Assembly: GCF_042665155.1 (NCBI RefSeq)
Contig: NZ_JBHTCG010000039.1
Coordinates: 20,485-84,484, forward strand
Direction: 5' to 3'
DNA length: 64,000 nucleotides
From: Sphaerisporangium rhizosphaerae
Lineage (GTDB): Bacteria > Actinomycetota > Actinomycetes > Streptosporangiales > Streptosporangiaceae
The translations under genes were made by a program, and so were the position numbers. Positions 49,832 through 58,248 of the stretch are shown piece after piece. The notes beneath the pieces were generated by a model. That model worked only from the letters and a program-made list of their open reading frames with translations. It did no database searches and had not been told where the DNA came from. The first letter of the stretch is position 1. Each line of letters begins with the position of its first letter.

Positions 49832-52462
49832 TCAGGAGCAGGCGGCTCCGTTGAGGGTGATCAGGTCGGGGTTGGGGTTGGCGCCGCCGGGGCTGGTGCC
49901 GAGGAAGCCGAAGGTGACCGACTGCCCGGCCCCGATCTTGGCGTTGGAGGCCACGTTCTTCGCCGTCACCTTCGCGCCGCTCTGGGTGATCCCGGCGTTC
50001 CAGGACTGGCCGGCCTGCTGGCCGCCGAGGAACGACCACGCCAGACTCCAGCCGTTCACCGCGGTGGAGCCGGTGTTCTTGACGGTCACCTGGGTGGTGA
50101 ACCCGCCCGGCCACTGCCCGTGCGTGGTGTAGGTGACCTGGCACTTGCCGGGGGCCTGGACCGTGCCGTCGCCCTGGTCGGCGACGAAGGCCGAGACCCA
50201 CGACAGAGGCGAGTTCCAGTTGATCGTCAGCTCGTTGGTGGCCCAGGAGTTGATGTCGTCGATGTAGCAGAACTGGGGCTTGCAGTTCTTCAGCTTCTCG
50301 GCCGCGAGCGGGTCCTGGATGCCGGAGTTCGGGCCGCCGGCCAGGGTGCCCTTGGGCGGGTTGGGCAGCGTGGCGTCGAGCTGGTGGGAGTACCACCGGC
50401 TGTGCTGGTTGTGCGAGTTCACCTCGCCGTACCCGGTGACGTAGGACTGGTTCAGCGCGTTGCGGCCGAAGATGTAGTCGATGCCCTGCAGGACGCCGTC
50501 CCGGTACTTGCGCGTGCCGGTGAGGTCGTAGGCCGCGGCCATGACGACCATGTTGTTCAGCACCAGGTTGTTGGAGCCCCAGTCATAGGTGGGCGGGTTG
50601 TAGGGCACCCCGTACGGGTGCGCGGTGAGCGTGGCCAGGTACTTGTCGGCTCCGGCGACCACCGAGGCGCGCACCTGGTCGCGGCCGGGCAGCGCGTTCG
50701 GGACGGTGGCCAGGTCGAGCCGGCCGAGCTGGGCCACGTGGCCCCAGTCGAAGCCGCGCTCGCCCCAGATGTCGGACGTGTGCAGCGGCGAGGCCAGCAC
50801 GTAGTCCTGGAACTCCTTCTCGCCGGTCGAGATGTAGAGCTCGGCGGCGGCCCAGTAGAACTCGTCGCTGACGTCGGCGTCGTCGTAGGTGCCGCCGCCG
50901 GTGCCGTCGGAGGGGGAGGCGAGTACGGCGGGGTTGGCCTTGGCCGCGGCCCACGCCTTGCGGGCGGCGGTCAGGTTCTTGGCGGCGAACGCCGCGTCGT
51001 AGGGCGCGAACAGCCGGGCGGCCTGGGCGGCCGTGGCGGCGAGGTTCAGCGTGGCGGCGGTCGAGACCGGGTGCAGCTGGCGCTTCTGCGCGTCGGTGTG
51101 CGGCAGCTGCGGCAGGCCGGTCCAGTTCTCGTCGTGGATCTTGTGGTGCGCCATGCCCGCGTACGGCTTGCCGTCCGGCACCTGCATCTTCAGCAGGAAC
51201 TCCTGCTCCCAGCGGGCCTCGTCCAGGATGTCGGGGACCTTGTTGCCGCTCTCCGGCAGCGCGAGCGCGTTGTCGCCCATGGGCTTGGCCGTCGGGGCGT
51301 TCTTGGTGCGCTCGTACTCGCTCATGAGCTGGGCGACGGAGATGCCGCCGTTGACGACGTACTTGCCGTGGTCGCCCGCGTCGTACCAGCCGCCGGAGAC
51401 GTCCAGGCTGTAGTCGCAGACGCCGGGCTGGCAGGGCACGTTGGTGTCGCCCTGGTTCGGCGCGACTCCGATGTGGCCGGCCGGCCGGCCGTAGCCGGGG
51501 CGCAGGTCGTCGCGGATCGCGATGCCGCTGCGCTGCGGGTAGTACATCTTCAGCGCGTCGGAGCGCAGCGTCTCGTACGCGCCGGCGCCGATGTCGAACG
51601 GCCGGCTGGTCTCGCCGTCGGCCGTCAGCGTGTAGCCGGCGCCCGCCTTGGTGTAGGCGCCGAAGTCGATGGAGTGGACGTTCTGCCCGGAGCTGGCGTC
51701 CACGCCGCGCGGCGTGGAGGTGCCGGAGGCGACCACGGCGCCCGCGGCGTTCTTCAGCTTCCAGGGCAGCGCGGTCGTGGCCTCGGTGACCACGGTGGCG
51801 TTCTTCGGGCCCTTGGGCAGGTAGGCGACCTGGTTGACGCGGACGCGCGGGCCGGTGTCCGGCACGTACACCTCAGGGTCGGCGCCGCCCTTGAGGCTCA
51901 CGTCGTCCATGCAGAACCGCCACGGCGTGGCGCTGCCGCCGATCTGGAAGACCACCTGGCCGGTGGCCAGGTCGACCGGCGAGGTGAAGGTGTAGTGGAA
52001 GTCCCCGCCGGCCGGGGTGAGCTCCGGGTTGGCGGTCACGTAGGCCGTGTAGGGGTCGACGGGCATCTGCACCATCGCCTTGCCGACCCTCGACGGGTCG
52101 CCGGAGGCCGAGAAGGAGAACGCGTAGGTCTCGCCCTGGACGAGAGGGATGTCGTTCTGGCCGATGATGACGTCCCACGGGTTGACCGTGCCGCCGGGGA
52201 TGTCGGCGCAGAGCCGTCCTCCGGTCGTGTCGAACGTGATGTTGTCGGTGTGCCACCAGGGGTCGCTGCCGCTGTCGAAGGTCCCGTTGTGGATCTGCTC
52301 GGGGCCGTCGGGGTCGGCGTTCGCGACGGCGGCCCGTGCCTTGGTGGGCGCCGTGTTCGCGCCGGACGCCTGGGCGGCCGGGCTGGACAGGGCGGACGCG
52401 GCCAGCGTGGCCGCCGCGGTGAGGGCCAGTGAGGCCGCCCATCGCCGGGATGGTCTGATCAC
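49832..52462 (-). CDS. Secreted GH9 endoglucanase with CBM4, Ig-like and CBM2 domains
   Basis: An 876-residue modular cellulase. After a signal peptide (VIRPSRRWAASLALTAAATL, cleavage near AAQAS) come a CBM4 carbohydrate-binding module (about 54-190), an Ig-like CelD_N domain (about 205-294), the GH9 catalytic domain (about 294-765) and a C-terminal CBM2 module (about 770-876). Catalytic features: WYDAGDHGKY (base aspartates), the HNQHSRWYSH signature and DDINSWATNELTINWNSP with the acid glutamate. It would cut cellulose outside the cell. GTG 52462 (GGGGA 6 bases upstream) is chosen over longer in-frame starts because it begins at the signal peptide. A perfect CebR operator lies 48-61 bp upstream. 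Confidence 0.95.
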   Translation of the reverse strand: MIRPSRRWAASLALTAAATLAASALSSPAAQASGANTAPTKARAAVANADPDGPEQIHNGTFDSGSDPWWHTDNITFDTTGGRLCADIPGGTVNPWDVIIGQNDIPLVQGETYAFSFSASGDPSRVGKAMVQMPVDPYTAYVTANPELTPAGGDFHYTFTSPVDLATGQVVFQIGGSATPWRFCMDDVSLKGGADPEVYVPDTGPRVRVNQVAYLPKGPKNATVVTEATTALPWKLKNAAGAVVASGTSTPRGVDASSGQNVHSIDFGAYTKAGAGYTLTADGETSRPFDIGAGAYETLRSDALKMYYPQRSGIAIRDDLRPGYGRPAGHIGVAPNQGDTNVPCQPGVCDYSLDVSGGWYDAGDHGKYVVNGGISVAQLMSEYERTKNAPTAKPMGDNALALPESGNKVPDILDEARWEQEFLLKMQVPDGKPYAGMAHHKIHDENWTGLPQLPHTDAQKRQLHPVSTAATLNLAATAAQAARLFAPYDAAFAAKNLTAARKAWAAAKANPAVLASPSDGTGGGTYDDADVSDEFYWAAAELYISTGEKEFQDYVLASPLHTSDIWGERGFDWGHVAQLGRLDLATVPNALPGRDQVRASVVAGADKYLATLTAHPYGVPYNPPTYDWGSNNLVLNNMVVMAAAYDLTGTRKYRDGVLQGIDYIFGRNALNQSYVTGYGEVNSHNQHSRWYSHQLDATLPNPPKGTLAGGPNSGIQDPLAAEKLKNCKPQFCYIDDINSWATNELTINWNSPLSWVSAFVADQGDGTVQAPGKCQVTYTTHGQWPGGFTTQVTVKNTGSTAVNGWSLAWSFLGGQQAGQSWNAGITQSGAKVTAKNVASNAKIGAGQSVTFGFLGTSPGGANPNPDLITLNGAACS

Positions 52463-52509
52463 GCGATATCCCCAGGTGTCAAGGTCGGAAGGTCTGAGGG
52501 AACCGGATG

Positions 52510-52523
52510 TGGGAGCGCTCCCA
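52510..52523. promoter_or_regulatory. CebR operator
   Basis: TGGGAGCGCTCCCA is the canonical 14-bp palindrome bound by CebR, the LacI-family cellobiose-responsive repressor of actinomycete cellulose genes. It lies just upstream of the cellulase gene. Confidence 0.88.
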
Positions 52524-52749
52524 TAGACGTCGGTGCCCGCGATGTTTCCAACGTGTGTCCTGGCCGTCAATGGATCGGGGCGCGGTCCGCGGCGGCCCCG
52601 CTCCGGCGGCACGGCGCGCGACCCGCCGCCTAGGTGTGCCGTCTGGCCGGACGCTTCGCTCCCGGCCGGTCGCGGGCGTCGGGCGGGGCCGGGCCGCGGC
52701 TGAAAGTTTCATCCCCCGAGAGGGTGGCGGGGAGTTCCGCAAATATATC

Positions 52750-52771
52750 TTTGCAAATAGAGCTTTGCAAA
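52750..52771 (+). promoter_or_regulatory. Twin TTTGCAAA palindromes upstream of the ArsR gene
   Basis: TTTGCAAA at 52750-52757 and again at 52764-52771, 14 bp apart, in an AT-rich patch ending 15 bp before the ArsR-family ATG. This is the expected place for an autoregulatory operator overlapping the promoter. The spacer to the cellulase gene carries nothing else but the CebR site. Confidence 0.5.
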
Positions 52772-52786
52772 GTTATCTTTGGCGAC

Positions 52787-53374
52787 ATGAGCGATGAGAG
52801 CGAGGAGTCCGACGTCTACCGCGTCCGCGATCCGCGGGCTCTGAAGGCCGTGGCCCACCCGCTGCGGGTGCGGCTGCTCGGCGCCCTGCGCCTCGAAGGC
52901 CCGGCCACCGCCACCGAGCTGGCCGCCCGGCTCGGCGAGAGCTCGGGCTCGACCAGCTACCACCTGCGGCAGCTCGCCAGGTACGGCTTCGTCGAAGAGG
53001 ATCCCGGGCGGCGCGACGCGCGTGAGCGCCGCTGGCGTTCGGCGCACCGCTACACCGCCTGGGACGAACTGGAGATCGGCGGCACGCCCGAGGGGCGGGA
53101 GGCGGCCGGGTTCATGCGCGAGCGGCAGTTCGAGGCGCTGGCCGGCGACCGCGCGGCGTTCGAGCGCGACCGCGACTCCTGGGGGCCCGAGTGGATCGCC
53201 GCCGCCGGCATGTCCGACCACTACGCCCGGCTCACCCCCGCGTCGGTGACGCTGCTCTACGAGCGCGTCTCGGCCATGATCCACGAGCTGGAGGCCGCCG
53301 ACGCGGCCGATCCCGCGGCCGAGGCGGTCATGCTCCACTTCGCCGCCTTCCCGACCAGGGGGTACACCGGATGA
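52787..53374 (+). CDS. ArsR-family transcriptional regulator
   Basis: A 195-residue winged-helix protein: VAHPLRVRLLGALRLEGPATATELAARLGESSGSTSYHLRQL is the DNA-binding domain (about 23-63; recognition helix SGSTSYHLRQLARYG). The C-terminal half lacks the metal-binding cysteines of classic ArsR, so its signal is likely not a metal. ATG 52787. It overlaps the MFS transporter start as ATGA, and therefore probably controls that transporter; twin TTTGCAAA palindromes lie upstream. Confidence 0.88.
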   Translation: MSDESEESDVYRVRDPRALKAVAHPLRVRLLGALRLEGPATATELAARLGESSGSTSYHLRQLARYGFVEEDPGRRDARERRWRSAHRYTAWDELEIGGTPEGREAAGFMRERQFEALAGDRAAFERDRDSWGPEWIAAAGMSDHYARLTPASVTLLYERVSAMIHELEAADAADPAAEAVMLHFAAFPTRGYTG

Positions 53375-54678
53375 CCGGCGCCCGTCCCGTGACGCTCTCC
53401 GCCCGCGCCGCGCTGCGGCGTTACCTGCTCGTCAGCTTCCTGACCTGGTTCCCGCCCGGCCTGATGATGGCCACGATGGTGCTGCTGATGACCTCGCGCG
53501 GCCTGACCCTCGCGCAGGTCGGCGTCGTGACCGCCGTGTTCTCCGCCGCCGCGGTGGTCATGGAACTGCCCACCGGCGGGCTGGCCGACGTCGTGGGGCG
53601 GCGCACCGTGCTCGCCGTCTCGGCGCTGTTCAGCGTCGTGGCGATGAGCCTGATGGCCGTCGCGGGCTCGTTCGGGACGTTCGTCGTGGTGGCGGTGTTC
53701 AAGGGCGTCGCCCGCGCGCTCGCCAGCGGGCCCGCGCAGGCGTGGTACGTCGACGCCCTGCACGCCGCCGAGGGCCCCGACGCCGACCTCAAGCCCGGCC
53801 TGGGCAAGGGAGAGGCCATGGGCTCGGCGTCGCTCTGCGCCGGCACGCTCACCGGTGGCGCCCTGCCGCTGGTGGCGCCCGGCGGACTGGCCGCTCCCAT
53901 GGTGGCCGCGGCGGTGGCGGCGGCCGTGCTGTTCGTCGTCGTGCTGTTCGCGATGCCCGAGCCGCCGCGTCCGCGCACCTCCCTCGGGTCGGTGCTGCGC
54001 GACGTGCCGGTCACCGTCGGCGCCGGGCTGGGGCTGGCGTTCAGGCGGCCGGGGCTGCGCCGCCTGCTGTTCATGGCCTTCGTCATCGGCATCGGCCTCG
54101 GCGCCATCGAGATGCTCACCCCCGGCAGGCTCGCCGCGCTGACCGGCTCCGCCGAGTCCGGCGGTTCGGTGTACGCCGTCGTCGCGGCGGCCGGGTTCGG
54201 CGCCAGCGGCCTCGGGTCCTGGCTGGCCCCCCGGGTGGCGCGGCTGCTGCGCGGGCCGGTGCCGGCGGCGGTCGCAGGGACGGCGGCCGGCGCGGTGGCG
54301 TTCGCGTCCCTGGCGGCGTCGGTGGCGCTGTCCGGGACGGCCGGCATCGTGGCCGCCTGCGCCGCCTACGTGGTGATGTTCGCGGGGGTCTCGGTCGCCG
54401 AGATCGTGCGCGCGGAGATGCTCCACCGGCGGGTCGCCTCCTCCCGGCGCGCGACGCTGATGTCGGTGGACTCGTTGCAGCTCCAGCTCGGCGGGACGGC
54501 CGGCGTCCTGGGCCTGGGACTGCTGGCGTCCGGGGCGGGCACGGCCGCCGCCTGGTGGGTCGCGGCCCTGGTGATCCTGCTGTCCGCCCCGCTGTACCTG
54601 CGGCTGCCGCCGGCCGCGCCCGACGCGGAGGAAGGCGTCCATCCCCGGACGGCGACGGCCACCGCACACCCCGAGTAG
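53371..54678 (+). CDS. MFS transporter
   Basis: A 435-residue major facilitator with about 12 hydrophobic segments. The loop between helices 2 and 3 has GGLADVVGRRTVLAVS, the MFS signature, and PTGGLAD with a conserved aspartate; the second half follows the cytoplasmic loop EPPRPRTSLGSV. Its substrate is not predictable from sequence; efflux is usual for ArsR-MFS pairs. The ATG at 53371 overlaps the ArsR stop by 4 bp. Confidence 0.9.
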   Translation: MTGARPVTLSARAALRRYLLVSFLTWFPPGLMMATMVLLMTSRGLTLAQVGVVTAVFSAAAVVMELPTGGLADVVGRRTVLAVSALFSVVAMSLMAVAGSFGTFVVVAVFKGVARALASGPAQAWYVDALHAAEGPDADLKPGLGKGEAMGSASLCAGTLTGGALPLVAPGGLAAPMVAAAVAAAVLFVVVLFAMPEPPRPRTSLGSVLRDVPVTVGAGLGLAFRRPGLRRLLFMAFVIGIGLGAIEMLTPGRLAALTGSAESGGSVYAVVAAAGFGASGLGSWLAPRVARLLRGPVPAAVAGTAAGAVAFASLAASVALSGTAGIVAACAAYVVMFAGVSVAEIVRAEMLHRRVASSRRATLMSVDSLQLQLGGTAGVLGLGLLASGAGTAAAWWVAALVILLSAPLYLRLPPAAPDAEEGVHPRTATATAHPE

Positions 54679-54688
54679 AACAACATTC
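54677..54688. promoter_or_regulatory. Candidate operator AGAACAACATTC
   Basis: AGAACAACATTC overlaps the last bases of the MFS gene and lies 134 bp before the MBL-fold hydrolase. Its exact reverse complement, GAATGTTGTTCT, lies upstream of the SDR gene at 58210. Arms AGAA/TTC(T) suggest a TetR-family-type dyad. Confidence 0.4.
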
Positions 54689-54822
54689 GGTGAGCGGTGC
54701 ACAATCGTGGCGTCGGTTGTCCGTTGTGAGGGTTTCGGGGGTCAGGCCCCGGATTTCGGTTACGACGCCGGTCCGGGCACGGCCCCGGCGGAGGCGTCGA
54801 AGGTCGCCGGAGGGAGCGCGGA

Positions 54823-55941
54823 ATGGGCGAGCAGGGGGCGGGACCGGCCGTCGAGGCGGCGGCCGAGCCGGGCAGGCGGGTCACCCCGGCCAACCCGGCA
54901 CAGCGGGACGCCTGGATCGGCGGCGCGATGCCCGAGGTCGAGCGGGTGCGCCCCGGGCTGTGGTCCATCCCGGTGCCGATCCCGATCAACCCTCTCAGGT
55001 ACGTGCTGGTGTACGCCCTGGAGCTCCCCGACGGGGTGGCGGTCATCGACGCCGGCTGGAACACCGAGGAGGCGTACGAGGCCCTGGCCGGCGGGCTCGG
55101 CGTGGCCGGGTACGCGATGACCGACGTGCGCGCGGTGCTGGTGACCCACATCCACCCCGACCACTACGGCCTGGCCGGGCGGGTCCGCGAGACGTCCGGC
55201 GCGTGGATCGGCCTGCACCCGGCGGACGCCGCGCTGCTGCACGAGCGCTACGACGAGACCAGGCTCGACGCGCTGGTCGAGCGCGAGCGGGCCCAGCTCG
55301 TGCGCAGTGGCGTGCCGCCGGTGAGCGTGGACGAGCTGAGCGGGGCGTCCAAGATGATCCGGCAGTACGTGACGATGGCCAAGCCCGACCGGCTGATCGA
55401 GGACGGCGAGCTCCTCGGCCTGCCCGGGTGGGACCTGCGGGCCGCCTGGACGCCCGGCCACTCGCCCGGGCACCTGTGCTTCGTCTCCCCGTCCCGGCGG
55501 GTGCTGTTCTCCGGGGACCACGTGCTGGCGAGGATCACGCCGATCGTCGCCGTCCACCCGCAGTCGGCGCCGGACCCGCTCGCCGACTACCTCGGCGCCC
55601 TGGCGGCCGTCCGGGACCTTCCGGTGGACGAGGTGCTGCCCGCGCACGAGTTCCGCTTCCTGGAGCTGGCCGACCGGGTCGACTACGTGACCGCCCACCA
55701 CGGCCGCAGGCTCGCCGAGATCGAGGCGGAGGTGGGCCGGACGCCCGGCGCGGCCTGCTGGGACCTCACCACCCGGCTCACCTGGTCGCGGCCGTGGGAG
55801 ACCATCCCGGCCTTCATGCGCAGGGCCGCCACGAACGAGACCCTCGCCCACCTGGTGTACCTGGAGGCCCGGGGACGCGTCCGCCGCGCCCCGGCCGCCG
55901 GCCCCGACGAGCCCGACCTTTGGTACCCGGCGGCGCCGTGA
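54823..55941 (+). CDS. Metallo-beta-lactamase-fold hydrolase
   Basis: A 372-residue MBL-fold protein with the zinc motif VTHIHPDHYG (about 107-116), the later histidine in TPGHSPGHLC and FSGDHVL, and EVLPAHEFRF near the end, so both metal sites look complete. The C-terminal segment (about 290-360) has the helical extension seen in a family of MBL proteins linked to lipid or CoA metabolism. Substrate unknown. ATG 54823 with weak GGAGGG upstream. It lies downstream of the MFS gene by 144 bp, with an operator-like motif between. Confidence 0.88.
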   Translation: MGEQGAGPAVEAAAEPGRRVTPANPAQRDAWIGGAMPEVERVRPGLWSIPVPIPINPLRYVLVYALELPDGVAVIDAGWNTEEAYEALAGGLGVAGYAMTDVRAVLVTHIHPDHYGLAGRVRETSGAWIGLHPADAALLHERYDETRLDALVERERAQLVRSGVPPVSVDELSGASKMIRQYVTMAKPDRLIEDGELLGLPGWDLRAAWTPGHSPGHLCFVSPSRRVLFSGDHVLARITPIVAVHPQSAPDPLADYLGALAAVRDLPVDEVLPAHEFRFLELADRVDYVTAHHGRRLAEIEAEVGRTPGAACWDLTTRLTWSRPWETIPAFMRRAATNETLAHLVYLEARGRVRRAPAAGPDEPDLWYPAAP

Positions 55942-56033
55942 CCGGCGAGCGGTGAACACCGGGCGCCCCGCGCCCGTATCCCCCGGAGGAAGCGCGATCG
56001 TCCAGGGTGAATCGTCCAGGGTGAGGAGATGCG

Positions 56034-56621
56034 GTGATGGGCGCAAGGGGAGTCGCCGTGGCCGGTGTGGCGGCCGTGCTCGGGCTGGTCACCATGGTCT
56101 CGGCGAGCGGCTGCGCCGCGGCGCCGGACGGCGGGGCGGTCAAGGTGGCCGCGTCCTACGACGACCTGCCCTACAACCTCACCGACGTGCTGTTCCGCCG
56201 GGAGATGATCCTGCACTACCGCCAGGGGGTCACGCTGGCGCGGCTGGTCCCCGGCCGCAGTCGCGACCCGTACGTGCGGGGGCTGGCCGAACGCCTGACC
56301 GGGGAGGAGGCCGCGCAGGTCGAGGAGCTCGCGGTCTCGCTGCGGATGTGGCAGTTCACGGTGCCGGACTCCGACAAGCCTCCGGTGCACCAGATGGAGG
56401 GCATGCTGACCCCGGCCCAGCTTCTCGCGCTCAAGGGACGCTCGGGCCCGGCGTTCGACCGCCTGTGGCTGACCACGCTCGCCCGGCACACCGACTACGG
56501 GGCGCGCCTCGCCGACAAGGCCCGCGACGAGGGCAAGGACGCCGCCACCGTCGCCCTGGCCCGCCGGACCGCCGCCGCCCAGAAGACCCGCCTCACCGAG
56601 ATCGTCTCCCACCTTTCCTGA
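56034..56621 (+). CDS. DUF305 lipoprotein
   Basis: A 195-residue predicted lipoprotein with hydrophobic start and lipobox VSASGC near residue 27. The body is all-helical and matches DUF305, with FRREMILHYRQGVTLA near the start and HQMEGMLTPAQLLALKG in the middle; the His and Met residues in these motifs are thought to bind copper or another metal in relatives. The start is GTG 56034, with ATG 56037 alternative. The 213 bp after it to the convergent gene hold nothing recognised. Confidence 0.85.
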   Translation: MMGARGVAVAGVAAVLGLVTMVSASGCAAAPDGGAVKVAASYDDLPYNLTDVLFRREMILHYRQGVTLARLVPGRSRDPYVRGLAERLTGEEAAQVEELAVSLRMWQFTVPDSDKPPVHQMEGMLTPAQLLALKGRSGPAFDRLWLTTLARHTDYGARLADKARDEGKDAATVALARRTAAAQKTRLTEIVSHLS

Positions 56622-56834
56622 CCGGGCCCGGCCGGTGCCCCGCCGCACGACGGCGCCGATCACGCCGTACCCCTGCCCGCCGTCGCGGCGCCGGTTCAGG
56701 AGCCACGGGTGGCGGTGGGTGTGGAGCGTCGGCGCGGGGGGGCCGTTGGTCGTGGCGGCGCGGGGCACGCCGTACACCGTCACGCGCTCGCGGGCCGGTC
56801 AGAGAGCCGCGGGTGGCGGTGGAACAGGGCGGGG

Positions 56835-57893
56835 TCAGGGGAGGCGGGTGGCGCCGCGGCCGGTGGCGAGGGGGAGGTCCAGGAGGGTGCGGATGCCGGG
56901 CGGGGCCGCGCAGACCGAGGCGATCGAGTTGACCGCGTGCGCGGCGGCGCCCGCCAGGCCGTGGGACACCTCGTCGATCTTCAGCATGAGCTGCGGCCGT
57001 CCCTCGATGTGGATGGCGAAGCCGGGCTCGGGCCAGCGGCGGACCTTGGCGGCGTCGGACTTGTAGACGCACTCCACCGTCATGAACGGCCGCCCCCGGA
57101 CCAGCCCGGAGAAGACCCACCGCGAGGCGCAGACCGTGCCGGGGGCGATGACGCCGGCGGTGATCTCGAACTCCTCCGCCGCCAGCTCGAACTCGTCGCT
57201 CTCCTCGACCTCGTCCAGCCCGACGCCGAGCGCCTCGGCGACGAGCTGGACGCTCTCGGAGAACAACGCGCGCTGGACGGCCCTGAAGGGGCGCACGGCC
57301 GTCGCGTAGTCCTTGGGGGAGCGGCCGAAACCGATGAGGTCCATGACGATCTGCCGCGAAGGGTGGCCGAGATAGTCCGACGACTCGCGCACGTAGATGT
57401 GGTCCAGCCGCGTCGACAGGCCGGTGAGGGCGAGCGGCAGCAGGTCGCTCATGAAGCCGGGGTTGATGCCGGTGCCGTACACCGAGGTGCCGCCGGCCCG
57501 GCACGCCGACTCGAGTTGCGCCACCACGGCCTGGCCGTAAACCTGCGGGTAGATGAAACCCGTGGTGGTGATGACGTTCTTGCCCGACGCGAGCAGCGCG
57601 CAGACCGTCTGCAGGTCGGCGGCGTAGTCGCCGCCGAAGTAGGCGGCGGGCAGGGGCATGTGCAGCACGCAGTCGGCCTCGGTGGCCATGACGCGGTCGA
57701 CGTCGTCCACGCACAGCACGCCGGTCTCGGGGAGCCCGACCAGGCCCCCGGCGTCCAGGCCCACCTTGCCGGGGTCGTACACCAGCACGCCGACGAGATC
57801 GAACTCGGGCCGGCTGATCACGCTGTGAAGCGCATAGCCGCCGACGGCGCCCGTGGCCCACTGGATGACGCGGAGGGGCGGCTGTGCGGGCAT
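56835..57893 (-). CDS. Dihydrodipicolinate-reductase-like NAD(P)H oxidoreductase
   Basis: A 352-residue protein with an N-terminal Rossmann fold (VIQWATGAVGGYALHSVI, about 9-26) and a C-terminal domain like that of 2,4-diaminopentanoate dehydrogenase/dihydrodipicolinate reductase-like enzymes. It has CVLHMPL and ITTTGFIYPQVY where catalytic strands lie. Proteins of this group in mycobacteria and relatives act in oxidation of steroid- or amine-type substrates, but no substrate can be assigned here. ATG 57893. A candidate TATAGT -10 box lies about 85 bp upstream on the minus strand. Confidence 0.85.
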   Translation of the reverse strand: MPAQPPLRVIQWATGAVGGYALHSVISRPEFDLVGVLVYDPGKVGLDAGGLVGLPETGVLCVDDVDRVMATEADCVLHMPLPAAYFGGDYAADLQTVCALLASGKNVITTTGFIYPQVYGQAVVAQLESACRAGGTSVYGTGINPGFMSDLLPLALTGLSTRLDHIYVRESSDYLGHPSRQIVMDLIGFGRSPKDYATAVRPFRAVQRALFSESVQLVAEALGVGLDEVEESDEFELAAEEFEITAGVIAPGTVCASRWVFSGLVRGRPFMTVECVYKSDAAKVRRWPEPGFAIHIEGRPQLMLKIDEVSHGLAGAAAHAVNSIASVCAAPPGIRTLLDLPLATGRGATRLP

Positions 57894-58248
57894 GCGAGGC
57901 CTCCAGCCCAGGGGGGTCGCGGACGGGGCCCGGCGAAGCTGGGGGCCGACGCCGACCCTCGCCCTCGCGGGGCAGAAACTATAGCAGAATCACAGCCGCC
58001 CGATCACTATCCGCTACATCGTCCTCGCGCTGGTGCGGCCCCGATTCTCCGGCCGCCGCGATGGCGATAACGGGCGGGCGAGCGGGCGCCGTGACGCTGG
58101 GTCGCCGGAATCCCGAGGGCCGGAACGTGGGTGGGTCTGAGGCGCGAGGGCGCGGCGCCGGGGTCTGGGGCGCGAGGGCGCCGCGCGATATTGTGAAGCC
58201 AGCTTTCTAGAATGTTGTTCTCCTGGATTCTCCTCGAAGGGTGGGCGC
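57894..58248. other. Divergent intergenic region with a dyad near its right end
   Basis: 355 bp between the dihydrodipicolinate-reductase-like gene and the SDR gene; it should hold both promoters. TATAGT (minus strand, 57978-57983) suggests the -10 of the left gene. The AGAATGTTGTTCT dyad at 58209-58221 lies 27 bp before the SDR ATG. No reading frame. Confidence 0.5.
58209..58221. promoter_or_regulatory. Candidate operator AGAATGTTGTTCT
   Basis: Inverted repeat AGAA-TGTTG-TTCT just upstream of the SDR gene; twelve of its bases recur as the reverse complement at 54677. It resembles the TAGAAC/GTTCTA arms of KstR-type TetR operators, but with a longer centre, so the regulator is not identified. 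Confidence 0.45.
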
